From Lachnospiraceae bacterium (lineage in GTDB: Bacteria > Bacillota > Clostridia > Lachnospirales > Lachnospiraceae), in the NCBI GenBank assembly GCA_031272985.1, contig JAISSU010000016.1, forward strand, positions 1 to 64,000: 64,000 bases of DNA. The letters are read 5' to 3'. The notes below the pieces were generated by a model that did not search any database, had not been told where the DNA came from, and saw nothing but the letters and a program-made list of their open reading frames with translations. The stretch's first letter is position 1, and each line of letters starts with the position of its first letter. Below are positions 18,627-25,927 of the stretch, in pieces. Position numbers and translations under genes: made by a program.

Positions 18627-20015
18627 TTGGTACATATATTTCAAAACAACGGATATAATATAGTATTGGATGTTAACAGCGGGAGCGTTCATAGCCTTGA
18701 TAAAGAAGGCTATGACGTTTTTAGCGCAGTGATGAAAAATCATGACGATCTGCGAAGCGCTGACAAAAACACAGCTATAAAAGTATTTAAAAATGAGATA
18801 GAAGGCTCAGACTGTGAGCAAGCAAGAGAAACCCTCGAAGAGTTGGTTTATCTCACCGAAAATGACGAGCTGTTTTCGGATGCCCCCGATATTTTACTTG
18901 AAGATGACTTGAAAAAGGCAAGACCTGTAATTAAGGCTTTGTGCCTGCACGTTGCCCATGATTGTAACTTAGCTTGCAGGTATTGCTTTGCCGAAGAGGG
19001 AGAGTATCACGGAAAACGTGAACTTATGAACTTTCACACTGGGAAAAAGGCATTAGATTTTCTAATATCAAAATCCGGCGGTAGGAAGAATCTGGAGGTG
19101 GATTTCTTTGGCGGCGAACCGCTTATGAATTTTGAAGTGGTCAAAGAGATCGTTGCCTACGGGAGGGAATTAGAAAAAAAGGCGGGAAAACATTTCCGAT
19201 TTACCCTTACTACGAATGGCGTATTACTAAACACAGAGGTTAATGATTTTCTGAATAAAGAAATGGATAATGTGGTCTTAAGCCTCGACGGACGAAGAGA
19301 AGTGAATGATAAAATGCGACCGTTTAGAAATGGTAGTGGCAGCTACGACTATATTGTTCCTAAATTCCAAAGCTTCGTTAAATCAAGAGGCGATAAGAAG
19401 TATTATTTGAGAGGTACATATACCGGGAATAACCTTGATTTTACTGAAGATTTGTTGCACATGGCGGATTTGGGATTTTCCGAGATTTCAATTGAACCTG
19501 TTGTGACAGAGCCGAAAGAGCCATATGCTATAAGAAAAGAGGATATACCACGTATATGCAAAGAATATGATAAATTGGCAGCTATACAGTCACAGCGCGA
19601 GGCAAAAGGAAATTGTTTTCATTTTTTTCATTTTATGATAGACTTGGAAAGTGGTCCATGTATAACAAAAAGACTGAAAGGCTGCGGCTCGGGCACTGAG
19701 TATTTAGCTGTCGCGCCTAATGGGGATTTGTATCCTTGCCATCAGTTTGTGGGGCGTGACGAATTCCTTATGGGGAATGTCGATGCCGGAATTGTAAATA
19801 AGGAAATTGCGGAACGATTTTTATCTTGCAGCGTCCTGACAAAAAAAGAATGCAAAGATTGCTTTGCAAAGTTCTATTGCGGCGGCGGTTGCATGGCAAA
19901 TGCATGGAATTCAAAAGGTGATATAAACGCCGTTTATGGTATCGGCTGTGAATTAGAAAGAAAACGTGTAGAATGCGCGTTAATGCTACAGGCAAGTCGG
20001 GTGTCCCCTGACTAA
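18627..20015 (+). CDS. scfB: SCIFF radical SAM maturase
   Basis: Radical SAM/SPASM enzyme that forms thioether links in the SCIFF peptide. An N-terminal peptide-recognition segment (NGYNIVLDVNSGSVHSLD) is followed by the radical SAM cluster C113xxxC117xxC120, and a C-terminal SPASM region (CGSGTEYLAVAPNGDLYPCHQ through CKDCFAKFYCGGGC) for auxiliary iron-sulfur clusters. The TTG at 18627 is the only start consistent with the family N-terminus; an in-frame TAG lies two codons upstream and no good ribosome binding site is seen, so coupling to scfA translation is likely. The last residues (SRVSPD) and the stop are encoded by a REP-like repeat. Confidence 0.93.
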   Translation: MVHIFQNNGYNIVLDVNSGSVHSLDKEGYDVFSAVMKNHDDLRSADKNTAIKVFKNEIEGSDCEQARETLEELVYLTENDELFSDAPDILLEDDLKKARPVIKALCLHVAHDCNLACRYCFAEEGEYHGKRELMNFHTGKKALDFLISKSGGRKNLEVDFFGGEPLMNFEVVKEIVAYGRELEKKAGKHFRFTLTTNGVLLNTEVNDFLNKEMDNVVLSLDGRREVNDKMRPFRNGSGSYDYIVPKFQSFVKSRGDKKYYLRGTYTGNNLDFTEDLLHMADLGFSEISIEPVVTEPKEPYAIRKEDIPRICKEYDKLAAIQSQREAKGNCFHFFHFMIDLESGPCITKRLKGCGSGTEYLAVAPNGDLYPCHQFVGRDEFLMGNVDAGIVNKEIAERFLSCSVLTKKECKDCFAKFYCGGGCMANAWNSKGDINAVYGIGCELERKRVECALMLQASRVSPD

Positions 20016-20168
20016 TGGTTTTTGACTTTAGTAGCGTAGATGGAATTCACTTCCATCGTAGCGTGGGGTGTCGGGGGTGTCCCCTGACTAATGGTTTTTG
20101 ACTTTAGTAGCGTAGATGGAATTCACTTCCATCGTAGCGTGGGGTGTCGGGGGTGTCCCCTGACTAAT
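19996..20168 (+). repeat. Tandem 76-bp REP-like repeat, two full copies plus a partial
   Basis: Two identical 76-bp units (20001-20076 and 20077-20152) followed by the first 16 bases of a third. The junctions form hairpins with arms GTCGGGGG and CCCCTGAC around TGT (20070-20088 and 20146-20164; a shorter form at 19996-20012). Each unit also contains a second imperfect palindrome around TTCAC with ATGGAA/TTCCAT arms. The first copy overlaps the end of scfB and supplies its stop codon. A related solo hairpin lies at 54903-54922. Such elements resemble the palindromes mobilised by REP-associated tyrosine transposases; none is in the window. Confidence 0.85.
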
Positions 20169-20190
20169 ATAAAGAAGGGATTAGATAATT

Positions 20191-22548
20191 ATGAAAAAGT
20201 GGAAAGCAGCTCTATGCTTGGGATTGGCAGTCGTTGTGATTGCATTTCTTGGATATGTTTGCGCATTTGGAATAGGTGCGGCGGGCACGGGCTCTATGAA
20301 GAATATCAAGCTGGGCTTAGATCTCGCGGGAGGTGTGAGCATTACCTATCAGACGAAGGATACCACACCCGATGCCGAGGCATTGAGCGATACGATTTAT
20401 AAGCTCCAAAAGAGGGTGGAAGGATATTCCACTGAGGCGAGTGTATACCAGGAGGGCACAAACCGAATCAATATCGAAATTCCTGGCGTTTCAGATGCCA
20501 ATCAGATCCTCGATGATTTAGGAAAACCGGGGTCACTTGAATTCCAGCTATCGGACGGAACCGTAGTTATTTCAGGTGCCGATATAGTGACTGCCAATGC
20601 AACATCCTCTACTGACCAAACGACAAAACAGGTTAAGTATGAGGTGGCGTTTTCACTTTCAGCCGAAGGCGCCGAGAAGTTTGGAGAAGCTACATCTAAT
20701 AATATAGGAAATACAATCAGCATCGTTTATGACGGGAGCGTTATCAGCTCACCGGTTGTTAATTCAGCCATAACCGATGGCGAAGGTATTATAGAAGGTA
20801 ATTTTACATATGATGAGGCCGCGCAATTGGCATCCACGATCAGAATAGGTAGTCTAAAGCTCGAACTTGAGGAATTACGCTCTAACGTAGTCGGTGCTCA
20901 GCTCGGTCAGCAGGCCATCAGAACCAGCTTAATAGCAGGTGCAATCGGTCTTGGATTGGTCTTTTTGTTCATGATTTTCGTGTATTTGATACCAGGTCTT
21001 GCATCAAGCCTCGCACTCATGATTTATACGGGACTGGTGCTTCTCGTAATCAATGCCTTTGACGTCACGCTAACCCTACCCGGTATTGCCGGTATTATCT
21101 TGAGTATAGGCATGGCCGTCGATGCGAATGTTATTATATTTGCCCGTGTTAAAGAAGAGATGACGGCAGGAAAGAGCGTGCGAAGTGCTCTTAAAGACGG
21201 ATTTAAGAAAGCCTTATCGGCCATAATTGATGGTAATATTACTACTCTAATTGCGGCGGCAGTTCTGTGGTTCTTAGGTTCGGGCTCTGTAAAAGGCTTT
21301 GCCCAGACATTGGCGATTGGTGTTGTTTTGTCAATGCTTTCAGCTTTGTTCATCACCCGATTAATAGTGTTTTCACTTTTTGCCGTTGGGATTCAAAAGC
21401 CAAAACTTTACTATAAACCGCTTAAAGACCGAAAAGGTATCGATTTTGTTGGAAAAAAAGTTTTCTTCTTAATTTCGGTATGCCTGTTATTAGCGGGATT
21501 TATTATCATGGGTGTAAATTCAGCGTCCGGAAAGGGTGCTTTTTCATACAGCCTTGAGTTTGTCGGAGGGACATCCACTACGGCGACTTTTGATAAGGAT
21601 TATACAATAGATGAGATTGATAGTGAAATCTCACCTGTGGTTGAAGAGGCCACTGGTGACCATAATGTCCAATTCCAGAAAGTAGCCGGTACAAACCAGA
21701 TAATAATAAAGACTGTGACGCTTGAGCTGGATAAAAGAGAGGCTTTAAATGCCGCACTTGTTGACAATTTCGGAGTTGATGAGTCGACCATTTCAGCTGA
21801 AAATATCAGCTCGACAGTCAGCACAGAGATGAGAAGGGACGCGGCGGTGGCCTTGCTTGTTGCGGCTGTCTGTATGCTATTATACATCTGGCTTAGGTTT
21901 AAGGATATAAGGTTTGCGGGGAGTGCTGTTTTGGCACTGATGCATGATGTTCTGATAGTAGTTGTCTTTTATGCGGTCTCGCGTATTAATCTTGGAAATA
22001 CCTTTATTGCGGCCATTCTTACTATTGTAGGTTACTCTATCAATGCGACGATTGTTATCTTTGATCGTATTAGAGAGGAATTGCATGTTGCAACAAAGAA
22101 AGCCGACCTCAAAGCACTCGTAAATAAGAGCATTAATCAGACCTTGACAAGGAGTATTTACACCACTTTGACGACTTTCATTACGATTGCGGTACTCTAT
22201 ATTATGGGAGTATCCTCGGTTAAGGAATTTGCTTTGCCGCTGATGGTTGGTCTCGTATTTGGTGCTTATTCTTCGGTATTTATTACAGGACCATTGTGGT
22301 ATTTCATGAGGACTAAGCTCGTAAAGAAAGAAGCTGTCGCATCAAAGGATGCGAATAAGGTGGCTGCCTCTTCCAAAAAAGAAGTGACTGCGACAAAAGA
22401 AGTATTAGAGACGCATGATGAGAACGAAATTGCGCCAGTATCGGATGACAAAAAGTCAGAAGTAGAAAAGCCCGCAAAGGCTCAATCACATAAGAATAAT
22501 TCGGGGAAGAAAAAATCCGGGAATAAGAAAGGTAAGAAGAAAAAATAA
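20191..22548 (+). CDS. secDF: Protein translocase SecD-SecF fusion
   Basis: Proton-driven membrane factor that assists Sec export. One polypeptide of 785 residues has a SecD half (first helix, LGLDLAGGVSITYQ, P1 domain, then a six-helix bundle with GIAGIILSIGMAVDANVIIFAR) and a SecF half (ISVCLLLAGFIIMG, a short external domain, then LTIVGYSINATIVIFDRIRE). Both proton-relay Asp-containing helices are present. The last ~90 residues are a Lys/Glu/Ser-rich cytoplasmic tail ending in a polylysine run. The ATG at 20191 follows AAGAAGGG; the REP-like repeat lies immediately upstream. Confidence 0.95.
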   Translation: MKKWKAALCLGLAVVVIAFLGYVCAFGIGAAGTGSMKNIKLGLDLAGGVSITYQTKDTTPDAEALSDTIYKLQKRVEGYSTEASVYQEGTNRINIEIPGVSDANQILDDLGKPGSLEFQLSDGTVVISGADIVTANATSSTDQTTKQVKYEVAFSLSAEGAEKFGEATSNNIGNTISIVYDGSVISSPVVNSAITDGEGIIEGNFTYDEAAQLASTIRIGSLKLELEELRSNVVGAQLGQQAIRTSLIAGAIGLGLVFLFMIFVYLIPGLASSLALMIYTGLVLLVINAFDVTLTLPGIAGIILSIGMAVDANVIIFARVKEEMTAGKSVRSALKDGFKKALSAIIDGNITTLIAAAVLWFLGSGSVKGFAQTLAIGVVLSMLSALFITRLIVFSLFAVGIQKPKLYYKPLKDRKGIDFVGKKVFFLISVCLLLAGFIIMGVNSASGKGAFSYSLEFVGGTSTTATFDKDYTIDEIDSEISPVVEEATGDHNVQFQKVAGTNQIIIKTVTLELDKREALNAALVDNFGVDESTISAENISSTVSTEMRRDAAVALLVAAVCMLLYIWLRFKDIRFAGSAVLALMHDVLIVVVFYAVSRINLGNTFIAAILTIVGYSINATIVIFDRIREELHVATKKADLKALVNKSINQTLTRSIYTTLTTFITIAVLYIMGVSSVKEFALPLMVGLVFGAYSSVFITGPLWYFMRTKLVKKEAVASKDANKVAASSKKEVTATKEVLETHDENEIAPVSDDKKSEVEKPAKAQSHKNNSGKKKSGNKKGKKKK

Positions 22549-22652
22549 ACTCACATATCTTAAGAGAAAAGAACTGGGTCTTATTAAGAAAGGGCGGCGA
22601 TTTTAGTGCAATCTCAAAGAAATTTGGGATAAGCGAAAGAATCGCGGCTCTT

Positions 22653-24278
22653 TTGCGCAACCGTGAATTGGTCACAGATGAAGAAATTAGCGCATACTTA
22701 CAAGGAACTATTGATGACCTGCCCGATGGCAGTACTTGCGCGGATATGGAAAAGGCAGTCGATATTCTGAGCCTTAAAATAAAGCAAGGAAAGAAAATCC
22801 GAATAATCGGTGATTACGATATTGATGGTGTTAATGCCACATACGTCTATTTGCGCGTATTAAGTGCTCTCGGGGCTGTCGTGGACTATGCCATACCGCA
22901 TAGGATGACGGATGGTTATGGATTAAACATAGAATTGGTAAAGAGTGCTATTAACGCGAAAGTGGATACCATACTAACCTGTGATAACGGAATCGCTGCA
23001 AAAAGCGAAATCGAGTTTGCAAAAGAGGCGGGGCTGACCGTAATCGTAACAGATCACCACGAAGTGCCATTTGGGCACTTGCCACAAGGAGATGCCATTG
23101 TGGACTCGAAACGTCCGGATTGTCCCTATCCCTTTAAAGGACTTTGCGGAACAGCGATTGCATGGAAATTGGCGAATTTACTCGCTAATAAGTACTTAGA
23201 GTCAAAAACTATAAGTAATCTCCTTGATTCATTAATCGAGAATGTCGCGATTGCAACAATCGGTGATGTTATGGATTTGAATGGTGAAAACCGAATCCTC
23301 GTAAAAGAAGGACTTAAGAGGCTCCAAAATACTAATAACCTCGGACTTCGGGCACTTATTAAAGAAACGGGATTGGAAGGGCATGAAATAAGGGCTTATC
23401 ATATTGGATTTGTTCTGGGACCTTGCATAAATGCCTCGGGGCGACTGGAGTCTGCGCAGATGGCATTGGAACTATTATTATCGGATTCCAATGAAGAAGC
23501 GCAGAGAATGGCAGCTGAATTGAAATCCTTAAATGACAGCCGTAAAAACATGACCGATCTTGCACTGGATGAAGCATTTCCTATTGCTTGCGAATTAGTC
23601 GAAAAAGGTGACAAGGTACTGGTAATCTACCTGCCGCAGTGTCATGAAAGCCTCGCGGGCATAGTGGCCGGAAGAATACGAGAGAGCTTTTATCGACCTG
23701 TATTTGTATTAACTGATGGAGAAGAAGGAATAAAAGGCTCAGGCAGGAGCATTGAAAGCTATCATATGTTTGAAGGAATATCTGCTTGTGCTGATTTGCT
23801 TGATAAATTCGGGGGACATGCACAAGCTGCGGGCCTATCAATGAAAAGAGAGAATCTGACAGATTTCAGGAAGAGAATAAACGATAACTGCAATCTTACA
23901 GACGAGGACTTAAAAGAAAAAATAAAAATAGATATGGTATTGCCTTTTAGCGCAGTCAATGAGAGCTTTATAAAAGAAATCGAATTGCTTGCTCCGTTCG
24001 GGAAAGGGAATCGAAAACCTGTATTCGCCTGCAGAAACGTGAGGCTAAAGAGTCTAAGAGTTTTTGGTGAAAACCGAAATGTCATCATTATGCAGCTGAC
24101 AGATGAAAACGATTGCCAGGTGGAAGGAATAATGTTTGGTGAGCATCGTGAGTTGGAAGCTAAAAAAGCGAGCACAGACAAAGAAATCTTGATGGACATT
24201 CTGTTCGAACCGGCAATAAAAGAGTATAATGGACGAAAGAGCCTGCAAATAAAACTGCAGGAATATAGGATAAAATGA
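22653..24278 (+). CDS. recJ: Single-stranded-DNA exonuclease RecJ
   Basis: 5'-3' ssDNA exonuclease of the DHH/DHHA1 family. The core shows IIGDYDIDGVNATY (motif I), TCDNGIAAKSEIE, VTDHHEVP (DHH), DSKRPDCPYPFKGLCGTAIAWK, and a DHHA1 part with GSGRSIESYHMFEGI and KFGGHAQAAGLSM. The first usual start codon is TTG 22653, giving 541 residues. The same frame is open back to about 22548 and encodes residues such as REKNWVLLRKGGDFSA, which resemble a normal RecJ N-terminus and would restore about 570 residues. The true start is therefore probably a rare codon near 22545-22557. Confidence 0.92.
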   Translation: MRNRELVTDEEISAYLQGTIDDLPDGSTCADMEKAVDILSLKIKQGKKIRIIGDYDIDGVNATYVYLRVLSALGAVVDYAIPHRMTDGYGLNIELVKSAINAKVDTILTCDNGIAAKSEIEFAKEAGLTVIVTDHHEVPFGHLPQGDAIVDSKRPDCPYPFKGLCGTAIAWKLANLLANKYLESKTISNLLDSLIENVAIATIGDVMDLNGENRILVKEGLKRLQNTNNLGLRALIKETGLEGHEIRAYHIGFVLGPCINASGRLESAQMALELLLSDSNEEAQRMAAELKSLNDSRKNMTDLALDEAFPIACELVEKGDKVLVIYLPQCHESLAGIVAGRIRESFYRPVFVLTDGEEGIKGSGRSIESYHMFEGISACADLLDKFGGHAQAAGLSMKRENLTDFRKRINDNCNLTDEDLKEKIKIDMVLPFSAVNESFIKEIELLAPFGKGNRKPVFACRNVRLKSLRVFGENRNVIIMQLTDENDCQVEGIMFGEHRELEAKKASTDKEILMDILFEPAIKEYNGRKSLQIKLQEYRIK

Positions 24279-24318
24279 TATTTTAGTCGCTGAAGCACGT
24301 GTAAATGAGGCTTAAGAT

Positions 24319-25107
24319 ATGGGGGAAATATTAATCTTTTTATTCGAGGAGACAATCAAATACCCACTTGGTGTTATTGCCATTCTTATTGCGCTTACGT
24401 TATTAATTGCGTTAATCGTGCGCGATTACAACAACAATAAGAAATATAACCAATTGATAAATGAACAAAAGCCTATTGAAGTTCAAAAGACGAATGGAGG
24501 GAAAAAGACCAGAGAGCAATTAATTAGGGAAATCAAGGAAAGAGAACAAAAGCATACAAAATCGAAATCCAAGAAACCGGAAAAAGATATAGACGAATTG
24601 ATTTATGAACAATTCGGAATAAATTTTAAAACCTTTAACCCTACAGGGCGTAGTCCACAAGACTATCATAATAATCGTAGAGGAGGATACTATGATTATG
24701 ATATGGATGATGACGGCGGATACTCAGATTATTATGAGGAATATTCGAGTAACGATGACGAAAGTTCTGAATACGATGATGAATATTCGGATTCTGGTAG
24801 TTACGAAAGCGAAGGTTCGGGTAGCATTTGGGGGATATTAGGAGCACTATCTGATATTAGTTTCGGAAAACATAAAGAGACTCATACTAAAACTAAACCA
24901 GAAAAGAGAACCAGGACAGAGTCCCCTTATAGAGCCATGAAGCGAGGATATGATGATGGTTATAATGCTGGAACTTATGGAAAATACTCTTTGTTTAGGG
25001 AGACGAGCAGATCGAAAAAGAACGAAACAAAAGCCGATAAATGGTACAGAAAAGGATTTCGCGACGGTTTTGATGACGAGGAGATGGATGAGGATGATGG
25101 ATGGTGA
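24319..25107 (+). CDS. Membrane-anchored acidic protein of unknown function
   Basis: I do not recognise this 262-residue protein. One N-terminal membrane helix (PLGVIAILIALTLLIALIV) is followed by a basic region (~40-90), a long Tyr/Asp/Ser/Glu-rich low-complexity segment (~115-165) and a C-terminal domain with two similar motifs, RGYDDGYNAG and KGFRDGFDDE, separated by about 45 residues. The repeated G-[YF]-x-D-G-[YF] motif suggests a duplicated short repeat. It lies between recJ and the apt promoter. The ATG at 24319 is preceded only by a weak purine-rich site. Confidence 0.6.
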   Translation: MGEILIFLFEETIKYPLGVIAILIALTLLIALIVRDYNNNKKYNQLINEQKPIEVQKTNGGKKTREQLIREIKEREQKHTKSKSKKPEKDIDELIYEQFGINFKTFNPTGRSPQDYHNNRRGGYYDYDMDDDGGYSDYYEEYSSNDDESSEYDDEYSDSGSYESEGSGSIWGILGALSDISFGKHKETHTKTKPEKRTRTESPYRAMKRGYDDGYNAGTYGKYSLFRETSRSKKNETKADKWYRKGFRDGFDDEEMDEDDGW

Positions 25108-25134
25108 TAAATAGATTCGCGGCTATCATTCTCC

Positions 25135-25163
25135 TTTACATTAATATCCCGATTTGTTATACT
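25135..25163 (+). promoter_or_regulatory. apt promoter
   Basis: TTTACA at 25135-25140 and TATACT at 25158-25163, spacer 17 bp. The predicted start (about 25170) lies some 77 bases before the apt ATG at 25247. Confidence 0.65.
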
Positions 25164-25246
25164 AAACCTACTCTCGACCGGCAAAGCTACTTTTATTTTA
25201 GCAGCTGGAATCCGGCGGGGGTATTGTGTTTTTACGGAGGCGGTGT

Positions 25247-25780
25247 ATGGGAATGAAAAAGAATATTGAGGATTATGTAAGGAGCATTCCGGATTTTCCG
25301 GAGCCCGGGATTATTTTCAGGGATGTGACGAGTATTTTGCAGGATGCGGATGGTTTGCATCTGGCGATTGATTTGCTACAGGAAAAGCTTGTGGGGCTTG
25401 ATTTTGACCTTATTGTGGGTCCTGAATCGAGAGGTTTTATTTTTGGAGTGCCTGTCGCGTATAATTTGCACAAGCCCTTTATTCCTATCAGGAAAAAGGG
25501 AAAGCTTCCGGGAGAGACAGTCAGCGTTGAATATGATTTAGAATATGGTAAAGGCGTATTGGAAATTCATAAAGACGCAATTAAGCCCGGCGACAGAGTC
25601 GTTATCATTGATGATTTGATGGCTACCGGCGGGACTAATCAGGCTATGATAAAGCTCGTTGAGAGTCTGGGAGGTACCGTGGTTAAGACGATATTTCTTA
25701 TGGAGCTTTTGGGTCTGGAAGGTCGTAAAAAGCTCGTGGGTTATGATGTGGAGTCGGTTATTGCTTATCCGGGTAAATAA
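25247..25780 (+). CDS. apt: Adenine phosphoribosyltransferase
   Basis: Salvages adenine to AMP with PRPP. The start is ATG 25247, six bases after GGAGG; the GTG at 25226 lies upstream of that site. Signatures: IPDFPEPGIIFRDVTS near residue 15, VGPESRGFIFG, the flexible loop KGKLPGETVSVEY, and the PRPP-binding motif VVIIDDLMATGGT. At 177 residues it is of normal length. It lies upstream of relA, as in many Firmicutes. Confidence 0.96.
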   Translation: MGMKKNIEDYVRSIPDFPEPGIIFRDVTSILQDADGLHLAIDLLQEKLVGLDFDLIVGPESRGFIFGVPVAYNLHKPFIPIRKKGKLPGETVSVEYDLEYGKGVLEIHKDAIKPGDRVVIIDDLMATGGTNQAMIKLVESLGGTVVKTIFLMELLGLEGRKKLVGYDVESVIAYPGK

Positions 25781-25790
25781 ATTCGCTGCC

Positions 25791-25891
25791 TATGTGAAAT
25801 TTGCCTGACGGAACACGAAAGTGTCAAGTTTTGATGAATATGATTTTTTCGTAGTGCTTATGTGAAATTTGCCTGACAGAACACGAAAGTG
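25791..25891 (+). repeat. Pair of 33-bp direct repeats between apt and relA
   Basis: Copies at 25791-25823 and 25859-25891 differ at one position (CCTGACg versus CCTGACa), start to start 68 bp. The copy ends include ACAC-GAAA-GTGT, a short hairpin with a GNRA-type tetraloop in copy one. They fill most of the intergenic gap and end 37 bases before the relA start. Function unknown. Confidence 0.75.
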
Positions 25892-25927
25892 GCCATGGCT
25901 TTAAATAGAGGGGAAGGAGGTCGTTAT

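Noticed and set aside
20001..20168. Tandem repeat as a CRISPR array
   Set aside because: The 76-bp units are contiguous with no variable spacers, and no cas genes are present.
20091..20402. Forward open frame of 103 codons across the tandem repeat into secDF
   Set aside because: It begins in the repeat, overlaps the secDF start in another frame and has no family-like sequence.
22530..22560. Programmed frameshift joining secDF to recJ
   Set aside because: An A-rich run is present before the secDF stop, but a membrane translocase-nuclease fusion is implausible and the slippery site is imperfect. A rare start codon is simpler.
22313..22675. Minus-strand frame of 120 codons opposite the secDF/recJ junction
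   Set aside because: It is antisense to the conserved end of secDF and the start of recJ and looks like no known protein.
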